This document shows, in pieces, positions 32,700-59,029 of a stretch of DNA of 64,000 nucleotides. This stretch comes from Isoetes taiwanensis (taxonomy: Eukaryota > Streptophyta > Lycopodiopsida > Isoetales > Isoetaceae): NCBI GenBank assembly GCA_021234155.1, contig JAJEKV010000002.1:38305841-38369840 (forward strand), read 5' to 3'. Position numbers and translations under genes: made by a program. Positions within the stretch are counted from its first letter, which is position 1. Each line of letters starts with the position of its first letter. A model generated the notes under the pieces. The model did no database searches. It saw nothing but the letters and a program-made list of their open reading frames with translations, and was not told where the DNA came from.

Positions 32700-33230
32700 A
32701 GCCCACAATTTTTGCGGTTGTTTGACATGGTTAACCGGCTGCGGAACAAACTTCCACCACCATTTGTTTGCCCAAATACCTCTACTTCGGATGGAACACA
32801 AGACGGAGATGCTTCTTCAACACCTACCCGACAAGGTCTTTGTTGCTTCTCAAGACACTCGAGTTCAAGAACTAGTAGACCGCCACCACCTTTTCCAACC
32901 CTCTCCAAGTCCAAGAAGAAACCGCTGCCACCTCCTTTCAAAGCCTCACCGTTGCACGTAGCAATCTTCCACCACCATTTGTACCATCCCCCGACACTAC
33001 AATGGCTCGACCTCAAGAAATTTTTTCGGAACGGACTACCTCCACCGCTTGTTGTTTCTCCATCTTCACTTACACATGCCGGGAATACAAAGACGCTCAA
33101 GATGCGAGATTCTCCATCGCTTCTCCCCACCACGATTTCACTACAAATGAAGATCCCGCAAAGATCTACTCTCTTCACACAAACGTGGTGACATGGGTTT
33201 GCGAGAATTCGACCGCTATAAAGAGATATG
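32700..33230 (+). pseudogene. Pro/Ser-rich N-terminal region, probably of the DUF7869-type gene
   Basis: The plus frame through 33191 repeats a PPPF-like motif (KLPPPFVCPN, SRPPPPFPTLS, KPLPPPFKAS, GLPPPLVVS), suggesting a disordered Pro-rich leader. The opposite strand is also open (32387-33178) but is Gly/Arg-rich and looks like a shadow. Assignment to the following gene is by strand and proximity. Confidence 0.4.
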
Positions 33231-35876
33231 TTTGAACGAACTTCCCTGCGGAAGACGCTTACAACAACTGCACATCATATGGTGGCCCATCTCCTTCATT
33301 CAACACCGCACCTCCCGCTTTATCCGGTACAACTTCACGTGGTTTGTTCTCCTCTACAAGCACACCACTAAGGGCGAGGAGGTCACCCCCAGAGTAGAAC
33401 TCTCTTCAGAAGATGAAGATACCAACGTGCAACGAGATTACATTCTCTCCAGCCAGTCCACCAAGAAATTCAAGGTGGATTATGGTTTGAGAGCATGCTC
33501 CTCTGTAAGAAGAAGAAACCTTATGGACGAGCATAAAATGAGAAGACTTTTAAGAAGTAAATGCTGCTCATTGGGTTGCATCAACAAATTTAACATGTCT
33601 AAATTACGAGCAATTAGAGACAACTACGGGTTCAATGACATTGGTGACGAATGCCTACTTGGCCTATCATGTAAGACCAGACCGCAACACCTTCTTGCAC
33701 TACATTAACCGGCCAAGAAGTTTGCCAGAAATGCTTTATGGTTGTCCACCGTTTAGGGTCCACCAGAATGTCTAGAATACACAAAAGACTGGACAAAAAT
33801 CTAGCAATTGATGATCATTGTGGACCAAGAAGAGTTGTAACCATGCATGCCCTTGCTACTGTGTCATGGATGGAGAAATATTTTAGAGAAACATGTGAGA
33901 AGTCGCCTAACAAAGCAACATGTATCATTTAAACCGATAACATCACCAAAAAGATGTTTTTAATGAGTACAAAGAGACTTGCACTCGCCTTCAAAGACAT
34001 CTCTTACTCACACTTCACCAGACTGTGGAAAATTGAATTCGGTTTAGTGAAAATTGCCAGGAGACATAGAATGTCTGTTTGCTCAAGGTGTGCAGAATTA
34101 AAAAGTCAAAGAGAAACTGCAAAGACAGAGGTCGAAAGAAGTAAGCTCATGTTCTCCAATCTCTCACTTGTTTTAAAGAAAATGCTTTGACCTGATTTCT
34201 TCTGATGATATTGTGCGAGTAACCTTGCCGGACATCGTGAACAACAAAGATAGAGAAGAAAGCTTGCCAAAACACGAAAAAAAAGCTCTTGAACGTCCAT
34301 TGCAATATATATTTGTTGTGATTGATGGAATGGACAAAAAAAACTACTCTACCACATTTCTTGAACATTCCTAAAGATGTGCGGAGGAATGTTTTGTTAA
34401 GGTCCACCTTGTAGGAGCTATGGTCTTCAAAGGAAGTCTAAAGTGCAAAAGTATTTTTGACATATCCAAACTTGCATGGTGACCTGAACCTCACAATTAC
34501 AATTCTTAACAAGGTCCCGTGCGAGCAAGAGCAATTACCACCCGGTGCTTTACGCAACTTGACAATACTACAAGGGAGAACAAGAATCAAACACTCTTTG
34601 CATCTTGTGCTATGTTAGTGGAGCTAGGGATCTTGAGAAAAGTGAAGCTCGGTTTCTTACTTGTAGGCCACACTCATGATCAGATTGACCAAATGTTCAA
34701 CAGATTTTTTCAGGCGCCTTAGAAGGAAGAAGGCTTTCTCTTCCTACATTAGTTCGAATTATTGAAGATTCTTACACTCCCCACTCCGGTGATCGATCTT
34801 CTTAAAGAGGCTGCGATTTCAGAGAGTTTGTTTTCTCTCAACGTTCAGGCAGAGAACAAGGCGTGAACAAGTTGAATGATCTCACTTTTCAACATCACAT
34901 CAAGTTCTACTTGAAGGATGGCCGAGTTTCTTCTGAGGGGGAAGAAGTATACCACAACTAAGGACTGGAGTCCACCAGAGGGATTACGCTTCCTTAAATA
35001 TATTCCAGACAGTTCCTTCATAGAACGTGCTGAACAACTTCCTCTCAAAAATCCTAAGGAGTCCAAGCAGAAGAAAAGTACCCCAGAGTCATCCTTAAAA
35101 GCCATTGAAAATGGAATTTCCTCAGGCTTTAAGTACTTCTTAGAAGAAGATCGGATGTGGTGGAGTAATTTCTTTCTCGAACAGAAAATTGTTGTGAAAA
35201 ATATAGCCCTAAGACAGTTGCAAGAACCATTTCAATGGCCTAACACCTTCCATCAGCCCCAACAACAAGCAGGTCCAAGCAATGCTACATTAGCACTTTA
35301 GAGAAGAAGAAAGGCGAGGATCGAGTCATGTACCTCGGACCAAGACGCGGGAATGAGCCTCAAGGTAATATCACAGAAATTACCAAGGGTATGCAATGGA
35401 GGATGACAAAGGTCGACCTTTCTGGATAGCAAAAGTGCTTGACACAGTCAAGGAGGAAGGCTTAGTCACTAAACTCAAGATTCATTGGCTTGCAACATTT
35501 CGGAAAATGCTTTTGAAGGTAGATATGAGTTAGAAATGAGAAGCCAAAGGAAAGGGAGAAAGTCCAAGAAGGTGGGTTGTAGGGATGAGCTGATCCTTAA
35601 TGACGTGACTATATTGTGCTATGATTTTAAATTGAAATCTGACAATCGTCTACGCCAGAGGACTATCAATTTGCTTAAAAAAGGTTGTAATTACGAAGAA
35701 GAGGATGAAGAAGGTGGTGGCAATGCTACACCATCTGTTGATAGTGATGAGGAAGATAACTCAAGCACTTCCTCTAGTGACAGTGAAAGAAGTGAAGGTG
35801 ATGAGGATGGCATAAATGAATATGATGACGTCCTGGATCCCTCTCTCATCACTCCTCACACTTTTGTACATAACTG
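33231..35876 (+). pseudogene. DUF7869-type transposase-like gene, decayed
   Basis: Plus-strand pieces in order: a Cys block MRRLLRSKCCSLGCINKF (about 33535), CSRCAELKSQRETAKTEVER (about 34080), PLQYIFVVIDGMDKKNYST (about 34300), then LDNTTRENKNQTLFASC and GILRKVKLGFLLVGHTHDQI with DQMFNRFF (34560-34710). The 'LDNT..NKN...GHTH..ID' signature belongs to a family frequent in seedless plants and thought to be a transposon-encoded nuclease-like protein. C-terminal parts (34918-35301, 35485-35877) include DGRVSSE-type sequence, a PFWIAKVLDTVKEEGLVTKL segment and an acidic Ser/Glu/Asp tail. Frames change several times, so it is inactive. The family name is from memory. Confidence 0.65.
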
Positions 35877-35879
35877 AGT

Positions 35880-37715
35880 CTTAGAAAAAGACTTTAAATT
35901 TTGCATGTGAATATGAAGATTCTATCTTCAAATTTTGAGAATACTACAGTTTCAGTTACGGACTAACTTCAATTTTTTGTTAAATATTTTATTCTATGAA
36001 ATTAGGGTTTCTCTCGTAAAATATACTTCAAGAACATTCTATTTGCTAAGAAAAATGACACTTTAAAAAAAGTCAATTCTTTCGTTGCACAAAAAAATTA
36101 GTCACTTTTGGGGGGGTCAAAATAGAATTTCATGCATCTTTTTTTTTTAACCTCGTTTTACCCCCTTTTGTAAAAAAAAAGGAATCTTTGAGGAATATTC
36201 CTTTCACTCTCGTTTCGATGATTTGCTCCCGTTTAATACACAATCTTGTTGTGTTTGAGGCAAACGCAGAGCATCCAACAACAAGACTCCCTAAAGAAAG
36301 CTAACAGGCATCTAAATGGCGCCATTTGCCAACAAGAAGACTCCCTAAAGTAAGCTAACAGGCATCCAAATGGCGCCATGAAGCACAGTTTCATTAAAGT
36401 TGGAAATTTCGTGATTCCATTTTCGCTCGAAATGATTATGTTCGTTGTTTTTTCACATATTCAGCAATCAAATCTGCGCTATTTACTTAAAAATGCAAAA
36501 GAATTAGCATGAAACCCGCTGTATTTGAGACGAAATGGGGCAGAAATCGACGGGCGTGCAACAACCAGGTTGCGCAATTTAACACTAGAGTTGTCCCATG
36601 ATGGACCAAAAATGGTCCATTTGTAGTGTTCACTTTAAAATTCGTATAAAATCAACGGCACAAAATCTATTTGAACCTTTCCTAAGGATTCATATATGGC
36701 AGTCATACTCTACTAAAAAAATATCTAAAAATATATACGCCTCCATTCTTGTGAGTTATGCTCTAACAAACTCAAGGGGGTCAAGTACCAAAAGGTTCAT
36801 GTTTAAATAAAGTCAAACTGTTTCAACAAAAAGATTTTTTCAAATTTTTTGATTACCATGATATTTTTCTACACAAGATAGGGAAAAAGACACAAAAAAA
36901 CACATGTCAATCCGAAGTCTGTGAAGAAAGATAGGGCTTTTCAAACATGACAGGGTCAAAACTGTTTTCTGCCTCCTCAGAACCAATTATAGTTCCCAGA
37001 AGGCAGTTGTAGTTTAAATACAACAACTCTTACAAGGAAATGTGTTTTGCGGTAATATTTGATATATAAGCAATTGACAAGTTCCTCCATCCCATAAAAA
37101 TATTGGCTGGCCTTGAGTTTGATATTTGAGCTTTCATTTTTTATCTCAATTTTAGGGAACTTGTAAGAACGATTAATATTTTCGCATATAGAGCAAAAAT
37201 TAGTCTATGATGTCCTCCAGAAAATCAGACTATGAAAGTTCAAAATGATATGAAACCAATGCAAAAACAAGCTCATTAAAAACGCAAAAGACATGGTCAC
37301 AAGAAATCAAGAAAAGTTTCTGTACCTGAGCCCATTACTGGTTCATAGGTCCATTGAAAATAAATAACTTCCTTATATTAATCGATCTCAAGTTGAATTT
37401 TGGGATATGCATAGCTTCTGATTTACTCGAGTAATTGAAAATATTTGTTGAGCATAACCTTGGGATTTGGATTTATCTTTACAACATTAACTTCAAATAT
37501 ATCTTCTATGTTTATTCTAGATTTATGCCTCGAGATGTGGCTTTGAAAAGTCACACTCTCAAAATTTCCCATTTTATAAAATCAATGCAAAAAAGTTCAA
37601 AGAAAAATATGAAAGTTTATGACCATAAAAAGTCAAGTTAGACTGCTATGTGCAGTTCCACTGCAGACCATTATTGGTCCACAGGACTGGAAGTTTAAAA
37701 ATTAATAGAGGCATC
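35880..37715. other. AT-rich non-coding stretch with one tandem duplication
   Basis: At 36276-36381 a unit of about 55 bp (aactccctaaag-like words followed by gctaacaggcat and aaatggcgccat) occurs twice. Nothing else was recognised up to 37715. Confidence 0.5.
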
Positions 37716-39964
37716 TTAATAAATTTTGATCCCAACTTTGGAATAAAGATTATACGTACAGTTCTCTATAGGATGAAATTGGTTGGTTAGACGAGCTTGC
37801 ATAATTTGAGGGCAATGTTTAAGCACAAACAACTCTGAATTTATAGCAGTTGTGCATTTGTAAACCAGTTTGGTAACTGGTTTAGTAGAAATCTTGTACC
37901 CTCCCTTGCCATCAGGCACAGATTCTCCAATGGGTTCAAGTACCTGCAATGGTAATGACAGATCAATGTGATATAACTTGGGATAAAATAAAGCTGAATT
38001 CTAACCTTGTCATAGGTCTTCCATTCAATGTTGTGTCCTGGAATGTATTTCAATTCATTTGGGCAGGTTGGTAACTTGGCAGGTCCACAATTCTTGCACT
38101 TGAGAGTCAAACAGTCATGTGCATGCCACTCCTCTATTTCATCATCCCTTGGACAAACCCGGTGATCTCCAAAGCTCCTTTGGTAGAAGAGTATGTACAT
38201 TTATTTGCCATGCAAGTTGGCCCAGGGCCACAAACCACACAAGTGCACTTGCAGCTAGCTCCATGTAATTTCTCATCATGCCTAACCTTATTTATTGCTT
38301 GCCTAATGAAATCTGTTTTCATGTGATACACACAACAACAAGTTTCTCTATCCCTGACCTTCCTTACATATGGTGGTTTCAGAGCATGAAACATCGAAAA
38401 AGACAAGTCAAACTTGGGATATTCAGCAGTAAAACGTTTATAGAAAGTAACCTGCAAGTGCAAATTCACAAGTTATAAAAAGAATTTAAAAGGCCAACAA
38501 AAAATCAATATATAGAAACACTTACTTGAGTTTCCTCTAGAAAATGCAAGGGATGCATTATGTTCACTCCTTTGCCTAGTCTGATCTTCACCACATGTTT
38601 TTTGCAAGGTGATACTCTGGTGTTATTCCTCCAAAAGTCAACCACAAGTTTCCTCGATCATAAGAAAGCTTGTCACTTGAAGTGCTTTTTCTTGAACATT
38701 GACCATGGTCCTTCCCCATGTTATTTGACAAGTCTTCTCTTAAAGAACAGAGACAATTCTTCTATTCAGGTTTAGTTGCTTTGCAAAGGCCCTTCTATTT
38801 GTGTCGGCATTGAGAGTAAGCCATGGACACTTCTTGCTCTCCATGCATCGTATCCTTTGCATATTTGTGGGTGCAAATGAATCCTTCAAGTTGTCCACTA
38901 TAGCTTTCATTGTTTTGAATTCTTTGGTGGTTTGAACACCTAGACCAGGCAACCATTTGGCTGCACCCCTTAGAATATCTTCCCTATCTTTTCACTAGCA
39001 TTCCTACAAATATTATTAACAAGTTTGCCAATATTCTTTGACAATCTTTTTCTTTTTTTTTTTGTCTTTGAAATCACCATTGACTTGGCTTGTTCATCAG
39101 TGCTGACCTCCTTTCTCTCTGTCTTTGTCTTTTTTTTTTCTTCTTTGTTCAGCTCTCTTCTTCCTAAAAGAACACCTAAAGAAGCTAACAAAAGTTAATT
39201 TGTAAAGGATTCATAAAAACAACTGGAGATACAACTTGACATACCTTCAATATCCATTGGAGCTTGTGTCTCATTTTCTTTGTAATTCACCATGTGAAGT
39301 CTCGCCATAAAATCGGTTTGTGTTTCTTCATAACAAAATTCACCACCAATTTACGGAAAGATAAATCAAGAACTAAGGTTAGTCATGAAGTTTCTTTTTA
39401 CACAAACAAACAACAATATAATAAATCACGAATTACACGGATCCTCTACATACGCATTTGTGTCATTCAAAGACAACTTCAACATGTGCTTCTTCACGTA
39501 AACATCCACCACCTTAGATGAAGTTTTTACATTCAATATCATTTCAAAATTCACTTGGTTATTACAAAGACTAAACAAGCACTAATAACATACCTTCATA
39601 TATGTTTTTCATGTAGAATATCCTCTGTTCTTGTTTCATCTTGGGACAATGACAGGAGTTCGTCTTCTCCTATCAAAGGCTGTGATTAAAAATTAAGTGT
39701 CCACGGCTATCAAGAACGAGCGATAAGCTTATGGCATACCTCTACCGGGGAATCATCTTGTCATCAAAATTCTTTGTTGAAACTAAGGCGGCACTCCATA
39801 AATCTTTTGTTCTTCTTGAAATTGTTGTAAGCCCGATAGAATTGTGCGGGATCAAATTGCACTCGGTTCTTGGCCAAAGAAGAGGAAAGGCGGAATTCAG
39901 TCCATAGTGGGATGATGAATGAATTGCAAAAAATTTTGCAAGAACAATGACACAACACCGCCAT
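37716..39964 (-). pseudogene. Second DUF7869-type gene remnant (N-terminal half)
   Basis: Minus-strand exons with plausible GT-AG borders: one ending near 38527 (VDFWRNNTRVSPCKKHVVKI, NIMHPLHFLEETQ); one at about 38100-38452 in two overlapping frames (PKFDLSFSMFHALKPPYVRK, RETCCCVYHMKTDFIRQAIN, CKCTCVVCGP, then CPRDDEIEEWHAHDC and CKNCGPAKLPTCPNELKYI, EWKTYDK); and one from 37949 (VLEPIGESVPDGKGGYKIST). The CCC.YH block and Cys-rich region are typical of the half preceding the LDNT/GHTH part of this family. The C-terminal half is absent. A Lys/Arg-rich frame (38970-39191) and a short frame at 39764-39964 may be upstream exons. Confidence 0.6.
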
Positions 39965-42085
39965 TTCCTATTTCGAATTCCAAAATTCAGCTCCGGCGCC
40001 TAAACGATCCAAGAAAAGAATCTCCCTCCCGCTCAGGAATTTTGCATGACGGCCGAATGAAGGGCGAAAATTCCGTGATGGTCGAGGACGGGCGTGACGT
40101 CTGTTAATGAAGTTCGAAAAGCAGTTTTTCAGCATGGGTGTCGCCCACATGCTTTTTTGCATATGTCAAGCAAAAACACACCCAGTGTACTTATTCAGCA
40201 ATTGAATCTACATGGACTTCCACTCACACCTTTCAAAAATTATATCATTAAATGTAAGAAACAATAGTATTATTATAGGGACAAAATGGATAGGGCTAGA
40301 GAGAGATATATGCTCTATACAATTGGTCTAGTTATGGACTATAAATGGTCCATGCCTAATTATATTCGTATCTTCCAAATAATACGTTATTTCAATATGA
40401 AAAAATTAAGAGTTATATTGCAAAGGAAGGCCCTCATTCATGAAAAATATAGTGTGCATGAAAGATGACCTACATGTAACATTATCCTACTAAAACTCCA
40501 ATGCTTTGTAGCAGCAATAGATATACCAGTTTTATACTAGTAAGAAATGACTATGTTTCTCCGTCTTTTTTTGCAAGAAGGCCACACAACCTATATAGTG
40601 GACCTATATATATGTCCCTTGTCATATTATTGAACCATTTGGAAGGTTTATTTGGAGAATTATAGCGTGTTCTCTACAATGATGAGAAAGACGCATCAAA
40701 GTTCATGTGGTCTAATTATTGATTCTCATAGTTAAACTTCAAGATCTTCACTTTCATTCATCAATAAACATCATTAGCTATGTAAATGCTCAGTCTTCAG
40801 CCTATAATTTTGGAATTAACTCAAATTTTTAGTCTCTAATGTGTTAATCCTGTGGCTGTACATCATCTTTAAATCTAGTTAATTGCATGGTTAAACCCTA
40901 ATTACACTATATGCAAGTTGATAGAGTAATTTTCTATGTAGATATAAGTAGAATGCATCATTCATTACCCTCGTGATACTTATAGATGGTGATTTTTGAG
41001 GATTTTAACATATAATTTTGCCCAAAATTCTGTATAAGAAATTCTCTATTAAATTTAGAAGTCGATATAACTTATGAACACTCCAGTTAACAACTCATGT
41101 CCACAAGAATTAAGCCAAAACTTGTAATAATAAGAGAGAAATAATTCCTAAACCGTAAGCAATATTTTTTAACAAAATGGGGTTAACGACTTTCACGGAT
41201 GTTAGATGATAGCAACCAAAGATGAAAACATACAAATCAATGTGCCCTATCATAGATAGGCAACCACTTCCAATTTTAACAAGGTTTAGGTCTGCTTATG
41301 GTAGGAAAACTCAAGAATGCAGTTCTGGACTGTTGCAGAAACTGCCAAATTCTCTAAAATTTGGACAATCACCACAGCATATAGGTGAGTTCATTGGTCG
41401 TGAGATTCTCTAAGATCATTAAGAATCAAGTAAAGATTGATATGGCAGTGATGTATTGTGAAATTGAAACTTCTATTCTCATATATAATGGTTTAAGTGG
41501 CAGTGGGTCAGCTGGATCAATTCTGGTCCACGAAGCAGGAATGGTCCCCGGGACAACTTTAGTGTTAAACAAAAATGGCAAGAAAAAAGCAAGAAAATCG
41601 CTGCAAATGAAATGAGTCAGAAGGAAATATATGAAAATAAACAAGCAAATAGCGCGGCCGCGCAGTCTGCTGCAATATATTCACATTGCAAATGGCGTTG
41701 CTGTGCTATTTGCTTTAATAAAATCGTTATTCTTACAGAGTAGACAACACATCGTCATAGAATACAGCATCATTTTTGACATAAAGCTAAGGCATAAAAC
41801 CAGGCATCGTATTATTATACAAGTAAGATATACAAAAGAGGCAGCCAGATGCAAATCGATTTTCAATATTCTTTATCAAAAACATTATCAGGCTCTAAGA
41901 TCGCCGGAACAGGGATGCGGGATTATTACAGTAATCCTCAGGATATGCTTCTAGGAACAAATATTCGTTAGATTATTATGGTAATCCTCCGAATATGCTA
42001 CAAGAACGAATAATCAACAAATTATGCAATATAATCTAATTTGATCCGACGATACACAACGGTCAGATCAAAGGAACCTGCAAGG
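39965..42085. other. AT-rich non-coding stretch
   Basis: No gene or full element was recognised. Near 41910-42010 an imperfect repeat of about 60 bp (gattatta.agtaatcctc... / gattattatggtaatcctc...) is visible. The short frames here lack protein-like composition. Confidence 0.4.
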
Positions 42086-42199
42086 GCCTCCGAGCGCATG
42101 TAGCTGGTTTGTACGTAGCGTAGCTGGGTGAATTTATTATGGGAAGGATGGCAGAGGATGGAGGCATGGATTCATATGGATCGATTGGATGGGGCGGAC

Positions 42200-42270
42200 G
42201 CATGTCATGTTTGAACCCAGAAAATTATGGTGGTTTAAACATGACCATGGTTGTCAAATAAGGCGCTCGG
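42200..42270. repeat. Partial copy of foldback MITE
   Basis: Contains TCATGTTTGAACCC, a short loop, and GGTTTAAACATGACCATGGT leading to CAAATAAGGCGCTCGG. This matches the right arm of the element at 26731-26912. The left outer arm is missing or replaced. Confidence 0.6.
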
Positions 42271-42430
42271 CAGTGTTCTCCACTGGAAGTCTCAAAGTCC
42301 GCATCCATGTCGTTTTAGGCAGATTGACAGGCATCATTCCGACCTGTGCATCATGCAAAATACTGTCCGACCTGTGCATCATTCAAAATACTGCTGTTGA
42401 AGAATGTTGTTGCTGCGGTTTTCAGGCATA

Positions 42431-42726
42431 GAATCGTCCATCTGAGTCAATCGGGTTGGGAAGAGACCCTTTCCGAGACTTCTCATGGCGTTTGGAGTTA
42501 GAGGAAGGGGAAAGGACTGAGCAATTTTTTGCAGTCTCTGATTTTTATCTTGTCAAAACACTTGTGCATCTTCTCATAGAATCGTCCATCTGAGTGAATC
42601 GGGTTGGGAAGAGTCCCTTTCTGGGACTTCTCAAGAGCGTTTGGAGTTAGAGGAAGGGAAAAGGACTGAGCAATTTTTTGCAGTCTCTGGTTTTTATCCT
42701 GTCAAAAGGCATGTGCATCTTCTCTT
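42431..42726. repeat. 148-bp tandem duplication
   Basis: 42431-42578 and 42579-42726 are nearly identical (both begin gaatcgtccatctgagt and end cttctc). A few substitutions separate them. No coding frame spans both. Confidence 0.85.
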
Positions 42727-43013
42727 AGGCTCGAATCGAGGGAAGGGATAGGCCTACCTTCAATTTCTTTGACGAGAGATCCAAAAACCTCCTTGACACG
42801 TTGAGATGGTTGGAAACGATTAATCCCCAGCAGTACTGTTTACTGTGATTTGTGCGACATCACATTATTTATCACAAGATATAAGGAAGACAGAAATGGG
42901 CTCTATGGAAGAAGATGTAATCAGGCATGTAGGAGATTACTACTTTGCGGGAAACCGGTGGAAATCTAGTTCCCGCAAGAGGGGTTAGAAATGAAATGGC
43001 TAGGTCTCCACGT

Positions 43014-43328
43014 TCAAGCCAGGTTGAAGCCCAGAAAAGAGCAGTAGGCAAGGTTCGGGTACAAGAGCACAGCTGTGAAAGCTACTACGGTAGCTATGCT
43101 AAGGTCTAGAAATAGGGTGTATCTTTCTAGACAACCAGGCAATGGAAATGGTGAGTTAGTCCGACCTAGAAAGCAGGGTAACTTTGTATGTATTTCAGAT
43201 TGCTCTTTCCCAAATTGGAGGTTAGCTTCTGCCAAGACATTTGATGCAGCTTTATTATTTCTCCAACAAGTGTCTCGAATTGCAACTTGCTCTTCTTGAA
43301 AAACGCATCTTACATATGCACTCCACAA
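43014..43328 (-). other. Unassigned open frame, probably non-coding
   Basis: A 104-residue minus frame with a hydrophobic C-terminal half (SIATVVAFTAVLLYPNLAYC). The opposite strand is also open. No family is recognised and no splice context supports it. Confidence 0.15.
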
Positions 43329-43568
43329 AAACTATTCCTCGCTACATTCATCTGGCATGAAAGCACTTTCAAGATTTGCCTTCTGAGAGCCTACTGGGTC
43401 ATTTGGTGGGTTCTTATGTGTTGGGTTGCGACCTGGCCTACCTGCTTTGGAAGGAAAAAAAACAGTGTCTTACTTGTCGGGCAATCCACAGTGGGACAGC
43501 ACTTTATTTTGCCACTAGAGGAGGACGACGACTTGCAGGCTGATCCGTCAAATATTCTAGTTTCTTTT

Positions 43569-43793
43569 GGAGGTATTGCTTTGAATGGCAATTCGAGCAA
43601 CAGTATTCATGGCTTGATTGTACTGGCCTTCCAAGATATTAAATCTGTTTTGGGCCATGTACAAGAATGTTGGTTTCCTTTGGAGGTATTGCTTTGAATG
43701 GCAATTTGAGCAACAGTATTCATAGCTTGATTGTACTGGCCTTCAAGATATTAAATCTATTTTGAGCCATGTACAAGAATGTTGGTCCGATAG
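43569..43793. repeat. 113-bp tandem duplication
   Basis: The unit starting ggaggtattgctttgaatgg at 43569 recurs at 43682 and ends at about 43793. About six differences separate the two units. Confidence 0.85.
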
Positions 43794-44636
43794 GGCCCAA
43801 CTTGTCTATCTTCTGTGGATACTTGTCTATCTTCTGTGGATTTAGTTTATGCAACAGTTTGGCTTTTAGCAGGCAATAGACTACAGGTAGACAGGTAAGA
43901 ATCAGGTTCTACAGCAGCACTAAACGCTAACAACAGAGTTCTGATCTCCCGCATGCAAGAATCGACTCTTTTTGTTCCAGATTATGCCTACAAATCTGCC
44001 TTTGTAATCTTAATTTGAGCTTATCTATCTACGGTAACTGCTAGGCTGGTTCCAGCCATATAGACCTTAGTCCGGCCAACATCATTGGTCTATAAATTGC
44101 TTTGGTCCATTATGTTAGTTGCACTGCTATGCAGCGGTGCAGATCGCTACCCATTTATCAACCATTCAAAGTTTAAAAACATTTCTAATATTTCTTTAAA
44201 CCTAGGGTTATCTTAGATTCTTTTATTTATATGCACTATCTACTCGATATAACTTCTTAATGGTCTAATGATCTCTCTAGCCACGTTTTTGCCTATATAC
44301 AACAAGTCCCCTGGACCGCTCCCCTGAGCTTGTGCCATATCCATAATGTAATGTTCATTCATATTGAAAATTGGGCACACCTTGCGTTAAATTGGACACC
44401 ATAGCTATTATGGGTGTCATCATGGCCATGCTAATCAGTTCTGCAAATTGTTCTAATTTTATGGGATATCCGAAGCCTTAAACAACAGATAAGATTAGCA
44501 TCTCACATATCTGACAGCAAAATTGCATTTACATCAAAATGCTCATCCAAGTTGCCTATTTGGTCTTTTACGTTGGGCTAATCCTCCATCATTTGTCCCA
44601 TGTATACAGATCAGTTCGCTCTTTCCTCTTCTATAG
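43794..44636. other. Downstream flank of the ECA3-type gene
   Basis: Non-coding. It should contain the 3' untranslated region and polyadenylation region of the ATPase gene. No distinct signal could be assigned with confidence. Confidence 0.4.
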
Positions 44637-58524
<13,888 letters not shown>

Positions 58525-59029
58525 CTGCAGAACAAGGCAGTAAATAGTCGGTTTTACAAGTCCTACTGTGTAGGATATAAAATAATGAATAAACTATGTA
58601 AAGGTTAGAGACACTTGGCGCTCGTTTCCATGTCTCTCTTCCTCCGTTGAATTTCATCATTTGATATCAGAGCCAGCCAGGTCGGAACGGGGCAGCATAA
58701 AAGACACTCACATCGTCATCAAAATATATTAGAGTAACAAGCCATTTTATCAAAAATTGCAAATGTGCTTGTTGCCATGTCAGCAAAAAACGTCCCGTTT
58801 TGTGTCAAAGTTGGAAGGTTCATAGTCCTTATTGTAAATTGGTTATGATTTTGTGGGAGTTGAGTTTTGACAGAACTCTCGACCAAGACATTTAGAGCTA
58901 TAAGATTTGGATGAAACTATTTTTCAAATCAAAGGCCTGTAAAAGTAGCGAATAGTTCTGAATGGCAGCAGGCTATGCATGCTGAATATGATTCACTGCA
59001 AGCTAAAACCATAGATGAGAGCTAGCAAA

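Noticed and set aside
32387-33178. 263-residue minus-strand open frame
   Set aside because: It is Gly/Trp/Arg-rich, has no domain, and is the complement of the Pro-rich plus-strand leader. The reading is probably a shadow of low-complexity sequence.
41655-41670. GC-rich word gcgcggccgcgc as a regulatory site
   Set aside because: It is an isolated short palindrome with no supporting context.
43014-43697. Opposing short frames as a small host gene
   Set aside because: Both strands are open over similar spans, there is no family match, and part overlaps the 113-bp tandem duplication.
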